DNA of 64,000 nt from Globodera rostochiensis (taxonomy: Eukaryota; Nematoda; Chromadorea; Rhabditida; Heteroderidae). The stretch covers positions 4,819,456 through 4,883,455 of the forward strand of contig JAEVLN010000002.1 in the NCBI GenBank assembly GCA_018350325.1, in the 5' to 3' direction. The notes under the pieces were generated by a model, which saw only the letters and a program-made list of their open reading frames with translations, made no database searches and was not told where the DNA came from. Positions 12,868 through 24,467 of this stretch are shown one piece after another. Numbering within the stretch: the first letter of the stretch is position 1; every line of letters begins with the position of its first letter. A program made the translations under genes and the position numbers.

Positions 12868-13516
12868 CTGAAAGAAGTAACCTTCTCGATAGAGCAATCT
12901 TAATGCTTATTTTAGTTTATTATTAATAATATATTCTATCAATTCATCTTAAATTTTTTGTTGAATTATTAATTGTTTGTGTTTTATGACATTTTTATAT
13001 GATGGTTAAACTACTATTTAATTGCATTAAAAACAATTTGTTTTTTCGACTGTTAGAAAATTTATTTTCATATTTATGTAAAGATATTAACAAATTATCA
13101 AATTTTTTTAAACTCCTTTTTTGTTAATAAATCCGGTATAGCGTAAGTTATGAACTCAACGTGACGTTGTCGCCAAACTCTAAATGCCCAACAAGCAATC
13201 GCGATTTATTACGATTTTTTAAAATGTTGTTAAATATAAATTTTTATGTTAATTAACTTAAATTTTTGTAATAGGTCCCTTTTAAAATATTTGTAAATTA
13301 TTTAAAGTATCCAAATTATTGATGGTCAACGCGGTATAGTAGGCCTACATTTAAAAAACTTGGGGGATTTATTTTTCTAGCCTAAAGTTATTAACAATTT
13401 TATGTTATTTTAAATAAAAATTACTATTAGAATACTAGTTTTCATTAAAATTGAGTCTTTAATTTTATAAGACTTTTTTGATTTAATATATAAATTATGT
13501 AAAATTAGCGTTTGTA

Positions 13517-13680
13517 ATAGGGCTGGACGCAAACGAATATTGTAGTAATTTGTAATTACGGAACAGAGTCGATCAAAACTAAATCATTTTTCCGACGAAA
13601 CAAAACGAAAAAATACTTTTCCAATTAATCAAAACGAAATGAAACTGTAAAAAATCAACTAAACAAAACACAAAACGGCC
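13517..13680. repeat. Phrase array, CAAAACGAAA-type
   Basis: After the head AATAGGGCTGGACGCAAACG the block repeats AAAACGAAA, CAAAACGAAA and ACAAAACAC with irregular spacing. It fits the phrase-array family, with an AT-rich phrase. Confidence 0.45.
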
Positions 13681-13805
13681 AAGAAACACGTATTTTGTTT
13701 TAACATACAAACTATTTTTATTTAATTATACTTAATACAAAATAAGATAAACAATTTGAAAGATTCCGTTTCATAGTCCCACTGCTACATAAAAAAAAAT
13801 TTAAT

Positions 13806-13890
13806 TTATAAATTCGATCGATTATTGGCCTGAGTGTGGAACATGCCTTGAGCGATGTCGACATCAAGAGCTTCGAGAAGAATATCCTTC
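13806..13890 (-). CDS. Candidate Lon-like AAA+ exon (downstream part)
   Basis: Directly after a strong minus-strand acceptor (TTTTATCTAATGCAG) a 27-codon frame begins KDILLEALDVDIAQG and contains TQANN before TAA. Lon ATPases have a KD-FLDHYLDV-like helix and strand followed by a T-A-N sensor-1 motif shortly after Walker B, and this exon lies about 300 bases downstream of the Walker B exon on the same strand. No donor was found between TQANN and the stop; GGCAT/GTTCC is the nearest. A competing 28-codon frame exists on the plus strand of the same island but has no acceptor. Confidence 0.35.
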
Positions 13891-14215
13891 CTGCATTAGA
13901 TAAAAAGTAGAGGCGGTTGCGAGATTCAGGCTTATTTTAGGTCTATTTTCCTTTTATTTTATTAATCATCACTTATTTTAATTATGTAACAAACAGTGTA
14001 TGTTGACTTCTATAAGCACTTTGTTTTTTGCCTTTTTATAAATAAAAATAACAATTACAATTTATGATAATTTATGAAATATTTGCGTTTATAAGGAAAT
14101 AGTTCTGTCATCGTCTATTCAGAGTGAACAGCAAAACGTTAATTGAAATGCTTTATAATTTTTACAAATTCTTATTTTTATTTCACAATTAAAAATTGAC
14201 TATTTTAGTTTGAAC

Positions 14216-14427
14216 GCCTCGCTTTGAATGCCGGACTTCCTTGATTAGAATTGCACATTTTGTCCATTTCATCAATTAAAATCAATGTCAAATTTGATTT
14301 TTGTGAACTTCGAGCGGTTTTGTTAAATAAAATTGATTTATCAAAATTGTTTTTCGACATTGTTCTAATTCGGCTCCCTTTCAAATTTGTCGAATAGGTA
14401 AAATTCAGAATATATCTCCCAAAAATC
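14216..14427 (-). CDS. Candidate Lon-type AAA+ ATPase exon with Walker B
   Basis: A minus-strand frame stays open from about 14427 to TAA at 14205-14207. It contains LKGSRIRT, then LILIDEMDKM, then NQGSP. In Lon proteases the AAA+ domain has a KGHRRT segment, then about 20 residues, then Walker B LILIDE-DK and a QGDP motif, so order and spacing agree with the family; here the KG-to-Walker B spacing is about four residues longer. The Walker B aspartate and glutamate are both present. A GTTCAA donor at 14215 would end the exon. The ATG at 14358-14360 need not be a start, because the frame is open upstream to an AG at 14428-14429. The P-loop exon expected upstream was not found, so this may be a fragment, a diverged gene or a pseudogene. 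Confidence 0.45.
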
Positions 14428-14867
14428 CTAGAAACACCTTTTTTAATTTTTTAATTTAGTGACTATTTAGGATTAACATTAATTATGTAAAAACACGGTT
14501 CTTTTGTTTGTTTTGAGTTTAAGCTTTTAAATATAATCCAAAAATTATTACTTGTTTATAAAGCTTAACAATGGACGGAGCTTTTAAAACGTCAATTAAT
14601 ATATAAAATATTGATTATATTATATTCCACTATATTTCTTAAAAATGTGTTTGTTATCAAATTACTTTAAATAGTAATTTATTTAAATTATTTTTATTGA
14701 TTCATATCCTTTTTATTGCCTTAATTAATACTTTTTTGGGCTTTAAGAAAAATAGTGTATTGTATATGCAAAAATTTAAATAAACCTTTTTATTAATTTT
14801 GTTTTATTTATTTATTTTTTAGATTTATTATTAAAGATCTGATGATTTGTATTTTAGAATTAGATAC

Positions 14868-14962
14868 CCATGCCGATCTGATTCTCTGACACGCAGATTC
14901 CAATGGCACGTCCAGGCCAATTATGGGCTCCGCGCAAAAGAGGTGTGCTCGCCTTGGCATGA
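14868..14962 (-). other. Exon-like island with good splice signals
   Basis: The island is bounded on the minus strand by GATTCGACAG and GG/GTATCT. Two of its three minus-strand frames are open throughout, one including RGAHNWPGRAIGICV. The plus strand is also open in one frame. I cannot choose a frame or family. Confidence 0.25.
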
Positions 14963-15541
14963 CTGTCGAATCTTGATTTTTTTTTTTTGGTATTTTTCAA
15001 CATTGTTTTTTAATTGCAAATAAAATTAGTTCAGTTTTTATTTGTTTAATTATTTTTTGCTCAAAAGAAGGCGCGCAGATAGAAATAATATTCGGCGCAA
15101 TGTAAATTTGTAATTTTTGCTTAATGAATGACCCAATCATAAAATTCATTAATTACAGTACTTTTTTTACTTTAAAGTTTTATTTATAATTTTTTAAAAC
15201 TGCATTTTGGTCGTTTCTGCCAGTTTAAATCATTTACTCAAATGTTGTTTCATTTTAATAAAAGCTTGCTATTTGCATATTCTCTAATTTTTCTTTGTTT
15301 AAGAGTTTAATTCATGTCGATTAAAGGTAAATATAATTAAACTATATAAGCGTAAATTGTCAAGTCGGGGGAGGGGGGAGAAGTTCCTTCAGACGAAGTG
15401 TTTCTTATGTATATAATATGAACTTAATAGTTTCATTTTTATATATTTCGTAAATCTTTTTATGCGGACAAATCGTTTCATCCATAAATATTGTGCATAC
15501 GTTTTCAATTTAAACGTTTTGTGTAAACTTATCATTAACGA

Positions 15542-15845
15542 AGCTTAAATTGTGGCTCGCGGAAGATTCCGGAACAATGGCGAAATTTTGGATAGGCGGC
15601 ATATTTCTCGCCCAATTTGGTGTTGTTGTGGCTGGCTTGTGTGTGGTTCGCGTTTGAACCCCGAACGCACAAGGCCTGCAGTAAGGTCATTTAAAAAATT
15701 TTAAAATGAAATGTAACCAACGATAAAAAAATATGGTGCATGCCATTGCGCTAACAACCAGGCGTGGGGCCGAACGCCTTGCAGTTGGTGCCGTAGCTGC
15801 AGTGGGGTGGCTGTCCTTGCAGAACTTGGTTGATATTTTCTATTC
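15542..15845. other. Two adjacent exon-like islands, strand uncertain
   Basis: At about 15545-15680 the plus strand carries an ATG frame that reads MAKFWIGGIFLAQFGVVVAG, which looks like a signal peptide or membrane segment. The minus strand has an acceptor (CTTACTGCAG) and an open frame ending EPQFKLR. At about 15740-15845 the plus strand has a 42-codon ATG frame starting MVHAIALTTRR. The minus strand reads CSYGTNCKAF and has a GTTGTT donor. Either strand could be coding, and no family is recognised. Confidence 0.2.
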
Positions 15846-16857
15846 AAATAACCGACATTAATAGTCTTTTTGTTTTTCTTACTATTCAATCAAACATTAT
15901 TGTTTATATAATTTAAGCATAGGGTTGATTATATAAAAAATAACCAAGTAAGTTCCTTGAAGTTTAAAACCCGATTAATATACAAATTGTTACAGATCTT
16001 ATCTCTTATGTAAATTTTACATGTCAACTTTTCCAGTTTTATAATCAATCACCTCTTTTATCCTTAAGTTATAAAATTACTTTTTAATATAGTTGTTTGT
16101 ATTTTACCCTGCTAGGCTTTTTTGAATGGTTTTAAAATTTTTAATAATATTCCATGTTTTAAAGTAATCCTTAAAATATCAGCAAACTTTAAATATTTTT
16201 TAATTAGCTTTTTATTTATAAGCACATACTCGCGAGGTACTTCGGATCTGAGAATTATTTTACTTTTAAATTAACTTATCTGACGTTTCGTAGAAATTAT
16301 TAAGTTACAAAAATTAATTGTGAACTCTTACTTTATTTCCTTACATTCTAGCGTCTTTCTTAATATTTTTTATAATTAATTTAGCATAAATTTTGATATA
16401 AGTACACCTGAATAATATATTTATCTAATAAGTGACTTTGAGTTGTATTAAACTGCATCTTTGCGAGCATAGTGACAACAAATAATTTTATCGTAGATTA
16501 CTTAGAATAATATGCTGAATTGCTAATATGCTTGAGCCTTTCCAGTCTTTTATCACCTTCTATGTCATTTTTACAAATTTTAATAAAAAATCCGTAGTTT
16601 TCAAAATGTTAATATTTTGTTGTATTTATTGTTCCTACAAAAACATTTAATAATTTCAAATTTAATGGAGAACCATTAGCGCATCGGAAAAAGAATGATT
16701 CAAAATTTTGCAAAGTTTATTATTTTGCAAAACATTTTCAACAATTGCGAATGTTTCGCTGCGCATCCGCTTCTTTATTCAAATGTGCCATAAAATTATT
16801 TGCATTATGTTCAACGCTTTCGACTGCTTCAACATATTTATCCATTTGCTATTCTTA

Positions 16858-17230
16858 CCAGGGGTGGTCGAAAACACGTTTTTTCATTTTTGAAAACGAA
16901 ACCAAAAAAAAATTTTTGACGGTTCAACGGTGCCGTTCATGGATCCAAATCAGCATGGCGATAGCGAAATATGATAGTACTAGATAAAATCAGATTTTTG
17001 AGATTTTTTTACTCTTCCAGATTTCCGGTTTCCAAATTGGATATTTTTGGTTCGGGAATCCCGGTTTCTGACATTTTTTTAGGTGCAGGATTTTTGTTTC
17101 CGTAAATTTTTTTGGCGCCCGGTTACATCTCTGGTGACGATCAGGAATGGGCGGAAATCTATTTCAAAAAAACGGAAGAACGGCCCAAAACCAATGGAAA
17201 ACTGAACGGAAAACGATACCGAATTTTCTG
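16858..17230. repeat. Two phrase arrays (CGAAAAC-type and CGGAA-type)
   Basis: The first array, 16858-16915, starts AGGGGTGGTCGAAAACACG and repeats GAAAAC/CGTTTT-like units. The second, 17147-17230, starts AGGAATGGGCGGAAATC and repeats CGGAA, ACGGAAG and ACGGAAAACG. Between them CCGGTTTC and CCCGGTTTC recur at 17020-17070. Their heads resemble the AGGG-TGGGC heads of other arrays. Open frames of 60-80 codons across the region are repeat by-products. Confidence 0.45.
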
Positions 17231-18168
17231 CAGTTGTACCAAAATTTTACATTTTGAAATTCAAATTTACGCAATACAAAACTCCAAAGTATTCAAAGGC
17301 AACACCGCCAGAATAAATATCTATTGGCGTTCTATAATTTGAATCCTGACATTGAATCGATAAAATCTGGATAAAACTTATCACTGAATTTTATTTTATT
17401 TAGTGAGTAAGGTGTTCTTTTAATTTATGCAAACATCACATCACGTGCCGTGTGTGCTATTGTCGACAATTCATGTAATTTTTTCAACTTTCGAATAATA
17501 AAATTATTGTTTTATTTAGGCAAATATTTTTGTGTAAAATAGGAATTGTATATTTTAACTCACACATTTGATTTATTATTATGTCCCAAGACCTCTTTAG
17601 GGTCCCCGTACTCCAATGAATGGTACAGGCCCCACAGAACTTTTTGTTGGTTTTTACCTCATTTTTGAGCTAGGGAATATATGCAAAGTTCTTCTATTCT
17701 TTTATTAAAACCGTTTTTTAAAATTATTTGTGCTTTTTTAAATAAATTTTTATTGCAAACAATTTTATTAGATTATTTAAAATTTAATAACGTTCCGTTT
17801 TGAATTGACGACCTAAACAACGTGAACAAATCGCAAAAGTCGATAATTATGGTTAAAGACTGAGCACAATGTTGCTGGACGAGTGTTCTTGCGCAAAATG
17901 TTTCTTGTGCTTTGTTGTGTCTGGCAAATGATAAATTCGGGTTCGGGTTTTAAATTTAGGTTTATAATGTTTTCTGCTTATATCTTAATAACAAAACGTT
18001 ACTAAATTAAAAATTTATATTTGATTATCTTATTTTTGTTTTTATTTTTTTAAAATATTTTATTACAAACGGCATCAACGTAATATAATTAATAAAATTT
18101 GGTGCCAAATATTCTGCTTATTAGCGTTTGTCTTCATAATTTATTTTTAAATTAGATTGAGATTATAA

Positions 18169-18357
18169 TTACTTTAGTTTGAGTGCTGTGTCCGGGTAAG
18201 CTTTGGCGACCAAATGTCTGATTTCTTGAGCAAATTCAGTGAGTTTCGTCAGGAAAATGTTTGTTTTCTGATTTTCCTCAAGTCCGTCATAGATTGCCCT
18301 CGCGGGACCTCTCAGATAAAGGGGCAAAATTTGAGTACAGCGGGCCGGAGCCCATGC
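18169..18357 (-). pseudogene. Retrotransposon Gag relic
   Basis: An uninterrupted 61-codon minus-strand frame has no ATG at its start and is preceded by TAA. It reads LPLYLRGPARAIYDGL, the helix typical of the retrotransposon Gag capsid, and later EIRHLVAKAYPD, a later Gag helix. These two segments are normally farther apart, so an internal deletion is likely. No LTRs, protease or polymerase are visible nearby. Gag coats element RNA in the family; this copy is a dead fragment. It belongs to the same broad Gag superfamily as the gene at 46.4 kb but is not a copy of it. Confidence 0.7.
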
Positions 18358-19402
18358 TTAGGCGGTGGTGATGATATTAAATAATTTAAAATAATTGCGA
18401 ATTGGAGTTATCGCCAGAACAGTTGGGCTGAAGCCAAAAAATAAATTTGGGTATTATTTTTAAATATTTAAATGTTTTTCTAAATTTATATTGATTTTTT
18501 GTTATTATTTTAAATTACAATTTTTATTTGTTTTTTATTATTTTCAAATTAGTATCATATATTATCAATTTATTTAGTAAAAACAATTTTAAATTTTTTT
18601 TCGAACCAGCTTGAATATGATGGATTTGTTCTTCTCTTTGATAAAATCTTTTAATCTGGTTATATTTTTTGCGATCAAAAAATTGGGTTTGCCCCTAATA
18701 AGCAAAAAAGGGGCCCAAGGATGGTTGCTTACATTTTATGTAAGCAATTTATTTATTTACTCCGCTATGAATTACACAAAAGCGAGAATTGAAAACAGCA
18801 GTTTTTGAAAAATCTGTAAAAACGCACCGGTGAGAATTTTTGCGCAATTTTTTTTAACAAAAACGTTTACCATCATAAAAAACTCCACCCACAACAAAAT
18901 CCAAGGCTAATACGGCTCCGGGCTCGGACAAACCACAAAATTTAACGACTAAACTGATTTTGGAGAATTTCGTTATGTACTTGTAAATCAACTTGTCTGT
19001 CCTGGTATTTGCCTTTAACCGAGCGTAACCCGGTTTAGACTCAACAAAGGAATCAATTCAAATAAAATAGAAAATTATTTTTAATATATATTATTTATTG
19101 TTTTATGTTTACAAATTTGTATTGTTGCTTAAAAAAGAATCGGATATTTTTTGTATCGAAAAAATGGCAATTAATGAACTTGCATTATTCAACGAGAATA
19201 AAATGAAATTATTTTTATATTTTTATTTTACGATAATGATTTATATGATATGATGTTGTTTCCAAATAACTTTCATTCAATTGAAAACCGTATTCAGAAC
19301 CGAATTATAAGAGATAAGTGATATTGAGATTCCGGAGAAAAGGGTAACATTGGTATTTTATGAAAACGACACAAAATTGGGTTAAAATCACTTATACTTC
19401 TA

Positions 19403-19788
19403 ATGAAGTCGAAATGTTTTAAAATATTCCAAATTTTGAACTCAATTTGCAAATTGGCTGCTTTACTTATTTTTATTTTCCTTTCGACGAATTCAAATGC
19501 TGAAATGCTCCTCAACAATGCTACTCAAAATCGAGTATTTTATAATTATTTGTATGATTTTTTTAATTGTAATTTACATTTTCAGTAAAATATATTGTAT
19601 ATATGCCACTTTTCAAAACATTTTCAATAATATTTAGGCATTATTTTATTGAGAGTTTTTTATATATACATAAAGAAGATCTGAAACCTTTTTAAAATTT
19701 TTAAATTTCAGACAAAGATGAAGACGCATATCAAGATCACAAACAGGTTGAATGTTTTGTCCATTTTGATCATAACACTGGTCATTGA
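19403..19788 (+). CDS. Candidate two-exon secreted-protein gene fragment
   Basis: An ATG at 19403 opens a frame with a classic signal-peptide pattern: basic start, then LAALLIFIFLS, then a small-residue site near NSNA. A GTATTT donor at 19535 follows codon QNR. A TTTAAATTTCAG acceptor at 19711 opens a second frame in compatible phase, which runs into the Harbinger insertion at 19789. If this gene is real, the transposon has interrupted its second exon. The second exon also has an alternative acidic frame (DEDAYQDHKQ) in a different phase, so the structure is tentative. A plain read-through ORF of 61 codons ending at 19588 is the other possibility. Confidence 0.3.
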
Positions 19789-20245
19789 TGCTGGTATTCA
19801 TAATGCTAAGGATAATTATCTGCAGCTACGGATAATCGGATAGGGTAGCTGCAGATAAAAAAATCTGCAGATAAAATCCGTATTCATAATGCTAGCGCTA
19901 ACTATCTGCAGCCGAGGATTTTTTTATCTGCAGATACCTAGCTACAGCCACACTACTCTTCTCTCCATTGTCTTTTTTTCTCTACTATTTCTTCCTACTA
20001 ATAAAAACGAAATGTGGATAATAGGAATGTCATCATCAAAGATTATTTGGTGGGGTCGGTTAGGCGGACAATAATAAAAGAAAGTTGTTGGCCAGTAGGC
20101 CGTTTTCCGGAAAAAAGAAAGGAAGAAGATAATATCTGCTGATGAAGGTTGTTGTCAAAACAAATTATTGCCTCGCGCCGTTCTCTTCCGACAGTCATCA
20201 TTATTATAAGCCTAACACACTTCCTATTTAAACCTTTCCCAAAAA

Positions 20246-20500
20246 ATGGTATTTACTTCCGAAATGACTTCTCGACTTCTCGAGCTAATTCAAGCACGAA
20301 AAGACCAGCTTTTCCCAGGCTCCCGCCATGCTGATGCCGGCAGAACTCAAAAAGAGGCGTGGTCGATGATTACCGACATTTTGAATTCAGAATTTCCGCT
20401 TGATATTCCAGCTGGGGGTCTGAATTATGAGTTTTTACTCTTCCACGCTTTGGATATCATTATGTTTATACACTATTGTGTATTTTTAAATTCTTTGTGA
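20246..20500 (+). CDS. Harbinger Myb/SANT-like DNA-binding protein, N-terminal part
   Basis: The first ~60 residues of the ATG frame read LLELIQARKDQLFPG and then KEAWSMITDILNSEF. The spaced hydrophobic and tryptophan pattern is that of the Myb/SANT- or MADF-like domain carried by Harbinger elements. In this family the protein binds the element's ends and brings the transposase into the nucleus. After about residue 60 the frame becomes AT-rich and low in similarity up to TGA, so the real protein probably splices or is truncated there. It lies upstream of, and parallel to, the transposase. Confidence 0.6.
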   Translation: MVFTSEMTSRLLELIQARKDQLFPGSRHADAGRTQKEAWSMITDILNSEFPLDIPAGGLNYEFLLFHALDIIMFIHYCVFLNSL

Positions 20501-20520
20501 CACATTAAATGTGTTAAGGC

Positions 20521-21212
20521 ATGGCATTTGCTTGTTTTATTCCCCCTGCTGAAGAAGAGTTCAATGATCAGGAAGGCGAAGGTGATCAGCGACGCGAATT
20601 TATGCAGAGAAAGAATTTGATGGAAATTATGTCGGATGAAGACCTCTTTCGGCGATTTAGATTTGATCGCAATGGATTGAAAGTGATTAATGAATTTAAA
20701 ATTAATTAGGGTTGGTCCACTCATGACAGCTTTATATTACGTCATTCTACCGTATGGGGGAGATTTTGAAAGTAGACGTTTACGCGGCATTTTATTGGGT
20801 GGCCGCAAATGTTTGTTTCCAATTAATGAAGCTAATTTAGGCGATAGCGGGTATCCATGCCGTAAATGGTTGTTAACACCATTTTGCCAATCCAAGTACA
20901 AATGCACAGCAGCGGTTTAATATCGCCCACAGTAAAACAAGGGTGCTAATTGAACAGACATTTGGACGCTTAAAAAAACGATTCCATTCTCTTCAAACAC
21001 CAATTCGAATTAAATTGCAAAACATTGGCATGCTCATCGTTTCAGCTGCCGTTCTTCATAATATCGCTATTATGAAAGGCGTCCCTGATTTTGATGAAGA
21101 AAATTTGATTGATGAACAACCAGAACAAGATCAAAATATTGGGGAAGATATAACAACAATGGGGGATGGTTTCATAGTTCGTGCTAATATTGCGCAGAAT
21201 TATTTTTCTTAA
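20521..21212 (+). pseudogene. Harbinger transposase (HARBI1-like DDE nuclease), broken
   Basis: Three segments can be read. 20521-20709 carries MSDEDLFRRFRFDRNG, typical of the N-terminal region. 20690-20920, in another frame, starts with GPLMTAL and then jumps to LGDSGYP and WLLTPF, the block with the second catalytic Asp. 20889-21212, in a third frame, carries [13 protein letters not shown] with the catalytic Glu and the following LHNIAI helix. A one-base shift at about 20883 separates the Asp and Glu segments. The region between GPLMTAL and LGDSGYP is far too short, so the first catalytic Asp appears to be deleted. The gene cannot encode an active nuclease. Confidence 0.8.
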
Positions 21213-21532
21213 TTTCTTTTCACAAACGAAATTTATTATTGTTAGAAAAGAATAAGAAAGATTAAATTAATTGAACCTTATTATTTTAAAATTATTTAAA
21301 ATATTTTCAAATTATGGAAATGTTATTTTTTCCTAACTATCCTCATCTCGATGAAGATAGGGGCAGCTAGGTAGCTGCTACCCTAGCCTTAGCATTATGA
21401 ATACGGAGTCTATCTGCAGTTTGCAAAGAAACTATCATTATGAATACGGATTTTAATCCTTAGCATTATGAATACGGTTTTATCTGCAGCTAGCGATAAA
21501 GCTGCGGATAGTTAGCATTATGAATACCAGCA

Positions 21533-22439
21533 TGAGTGTCAACAGTTAAATTAATTAAAATAATTTATTAGAGTCTATAACAAATTCAAAAATCACCCTT
21601 TCTTGTTTCCTATGGTTGACCAAGAAAACTCGAATTGCAACAATTCTTTAAGTTTCTTTTATCTATTTATTCATGAGATAAAATACATAAAGTATAAGTT
21701 AGTTTTAAAGAAGCGTTTATTTTTGGCGGTTATAAATTTTGCATTTTAGAATCTTTCAAATCGTTTTATTTCTAGATAGTAAATGCGTATTCACTTCTTC
21801 GCAATATATTAATTTTGGAAAGTTCATCCTCGAAGCGACATAAGTAACTTTCACTTGATCAAATTTTATACAATCAAATAGGTAAATTATTTTCTTTTGT
21901 ATATTTGTTGAATTATAGAAACGAGTTTATAAAATAAACCAAATACACTTTCATTATACTACTTTCGGTGATCATGTTTAAACTTTTACTTATTGCTTTT
22001 CATTTTATAGTGATTTTAAAATGTGTCATTGAACCGACAAGAAAAGCAAAGGGGTCGGTAGAATTAAACTTTTAATAGATTAAATGCTTTCATGCGGGTT
22101 AAAATTTTCTAATGTCTTAAATTAATTAAAATCTTATAAGGTCCTGTACAATTGTGTGTACTTTTTTCTATAAGAGCCTAAGGTTATTTTTTAATGATTT
22201 ATTCATTTTTATTTACTTGTGCCATAATATGTTGTTTGACCGTTAATGCAACTGTATTAAAACAAAAGTCATAAATTAATATTATTTTTTGTTTATTAAT
22301 TAATTAATGTGATATTGTGTATATTTAAATGGAAAAATCTTTTTATTTTTAATTATGGTTATGTTATTACAATTTCCCACTCATAAAAATTGAAAAAATG
22401 AAATAACTAAAATTAAAAAATAATTATAATTGTTTATAA
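21533..22439. other. AT-rich region, nothing recognised
   Basis: Between the Harbinger element and the next phrase array I see no reading frame, RNA gene or clear repeat. Confidence 0.4.
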
Positions 22440-22536
22440 TAGGGTTGCACGGGACCGGGACTTTTTGGAAAAACTGGGACCGGGACCAAGATTTTCAACC
22501 GGGACCGGGATCAACCGGGACTTTTTAAGGGAAAAA
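22440..22536. repeat. Phrase array, GGGACCG-type
   Basis: After the head ATAATAGGGTTGCAC the block repeats GGGACCGGGA and CCGGGACTTTTT about seven times. Both head and organisation match the other phrase arrays, but the phrase is different. Confidence 0.6.
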
Positions 22537-22668
22537 TTTTTCTTTTATCAAACACTAAAAAATTTTAATTTTCCGGCAACATATATTGTTGATCTTCTTG
22601 ATCTTTGACGTCATTGTCATCATCATTTCTTTTTGAGATTCTACTTTACTTTTAGGGAGCGTGGTGGT

Positions 22669-22835
22669 CGGCGGTGCCGATAAGCGCCGCCGAGAAAAAT
22701 TTTTTGAAATTTTGACTCAATTTGTTAAAGAAATTTCATCAAAATTTTAGCCAAAGTATGAATTTTGCTTCGGAATTTCAGAAACTGGTTTACGTAAGAG
22801 TGGAGGATGTCCGGCGGTGCCGATAGGCGCCGCCG
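22669..22835. repeat. Two GATA-loop hairpins in tandem
   Basis: At 22669-22692 and 22812-22835 the stem CGGCGGTGCC pairs with GCGCCGCCG around GATA (GATA/A in the first). Each is followed by GAGAAA plus an AT-rich stretch. The first shares TTTTGACTCAATTTGTTAA with the copy at 11042. The two copies lie in the same orientation about 143 bases apart. Confidence 0.65.
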
Positions 22836-24467
22836 GAGAAATTTTTACAATGGCAATCCTTGTTAAGGAAATTGAAGCAAAAATTCAGAAAAAGCGATGA
22901 ATTTTTCAAAAATTCTTGTATTTATTTTTTTTGCGCGCATTTTTAATTTAAAAATATTAGAATATTTATTTAAATAATCTTATTAATGAGGGGAAGCCTA
23001 TTTGAGCAGAGGGGGAAACCAATAAATAAGTGCTTGCCTCAAGCGGGTTCGAACCCAATACATAACAAAAGACTCACCAAATAGAGAAACCAGTAGTTTC
23101 ATTAATGCCCAAATATAGATCGAGCCATTTAATTCGTGGTGAGGTTCCTTAAATTAAATAATTAAAAGAGTTCTAATTTTTATTTGATGTTGAATTTTTT
23201 TTAATTTGTTAAGCATAAAAATGGATATTTTATCTTTGTTGTACTAGTTAATAAAATGTAATTTTGGTTCAAATATTGGACATATAACTTATATAATCAG
23301 AAACTAAATAGCCTTAATTTTTATTTATAAATAGTAATAATACTTTTTTTTTGTTTGTAATTTAACTATTTTTAATGCTTTAAAATTTAAATAAACATAA
23401 AATCAAATTTAGCATTTATCGCTATTTTTTATATCTTGCGGAAAAATAAATACACTTTATTTATTTTTAATATACAAAATTTTGTTTTTAATTAATAAAT
23501 TTTTATTTTATTTATGAATCATGCCTTTAAAACATTTCATCTATTTAAATAGTATTTAAACAAAATAAACCAAAGCGTTGATTTAGTTCAATTAAGTAAT
23601 TAGCTTATTTAAATTTGCAAATAGGCTTAGCAAAAAAACATCAACAACAAATAATTCTGTTTTTTTTAATTTACATACTTTTTATCACGGAGCAATTGTC
23701 CTAATAATATTTGCAAAGTTCTTCAATCAAAAACTAAATTGCTTTTAAAAATTAGTCTTTTTAAAATTTTAGACGAGTAAACGTTAATTTTTAAAATATT
23801 TTTATTAAATTTTTACTTTGTTGAATTTTGCTGATAGTCACTGATGTGTGTTGTGATTTCGTTGATTTTTGATCTGGTTTTTTAGATATTTTTTTTATAA
23901 AACAATTACTTTTAATAAATAACAAATTATTTATAGTATATTTCAATTAAGGAAAACAAGACTATATTTAAAACATGTTAGACGATTTAAATATTTTAAA
24001 ATAAAATAGCCTAATGATTTCTTCCTAAATACGAAGAAACAATTAGTAAAAAAATATTTTATAATTTAAAATTCAATGCAATGCAGCAACCTCGCCAAGT
24101 TAGTGCATTGATATTGACAATTAATTTAGTCGTAAGCGAAAACCCAAGCAACCACCCCCCCCCCCCTCACTCAAATGATTAAAGTTATAAATGAAACTTT
24201 AAACAGAAAACAATATTATAATCAAACAACTTTGAAAAACAGCAACTTTCAAGATCACTATATTTGTTTAATTAATCATTGATTTTTTTTAAATACATTT
24301 TTTAATTTTAAATTTAATTGCCGAGGGAAGTTAACAATTAAGTTTATTTCCAATCTTTGTTTCCATAATCTAGTATAGTTTTACACTGCTTTTTTGTAAG
24401 AACATTTTTGCTAAAAAAATTTGATTTTACATATATGTTAGGTTTAATTTTATTTGACATTTACTTA

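Larger units (their letters stand above)
19789..21532 (+). mobile_element. PIF/Harbinger DNA transposon, defective
   Basis: The element is 1744 bp with inverted ends that begin TGCTGGTATTCATAATGCT and a 3-bp target duplication TGA on both sides (19786-19788 and 21533-21535), as expected for PIF/Harbinger. Copies of ATTATGAATACGG lie subterminally at about 21393, 21436, 21463 and 21516, and of its complement near 19880; such motifs usually bind the element's proteins. It holds a Myb/SANT-like gene and a DDE transposase, the usual pair. The transposase is broken, so this copy cannot move by itself. The target duplication sits in an exon-like sequence. Confidence 0.85.

Noticed and set aside
13825..13917. 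Plus-strand frame reading IGLSVEHALSDVDIKSFEKN before a stop
   Set aside because: It looks coding but has no acceptor nearby, while the minus strand has a strong one and a reading that fits the neighbouring Lon-like exon.
23040..23110. GGGTTCGAACCC resembling a tRNA T-arm
   Set aside because: No D-arm, anticodon arm or acceptor pairing is found at the proper distance on either strand.
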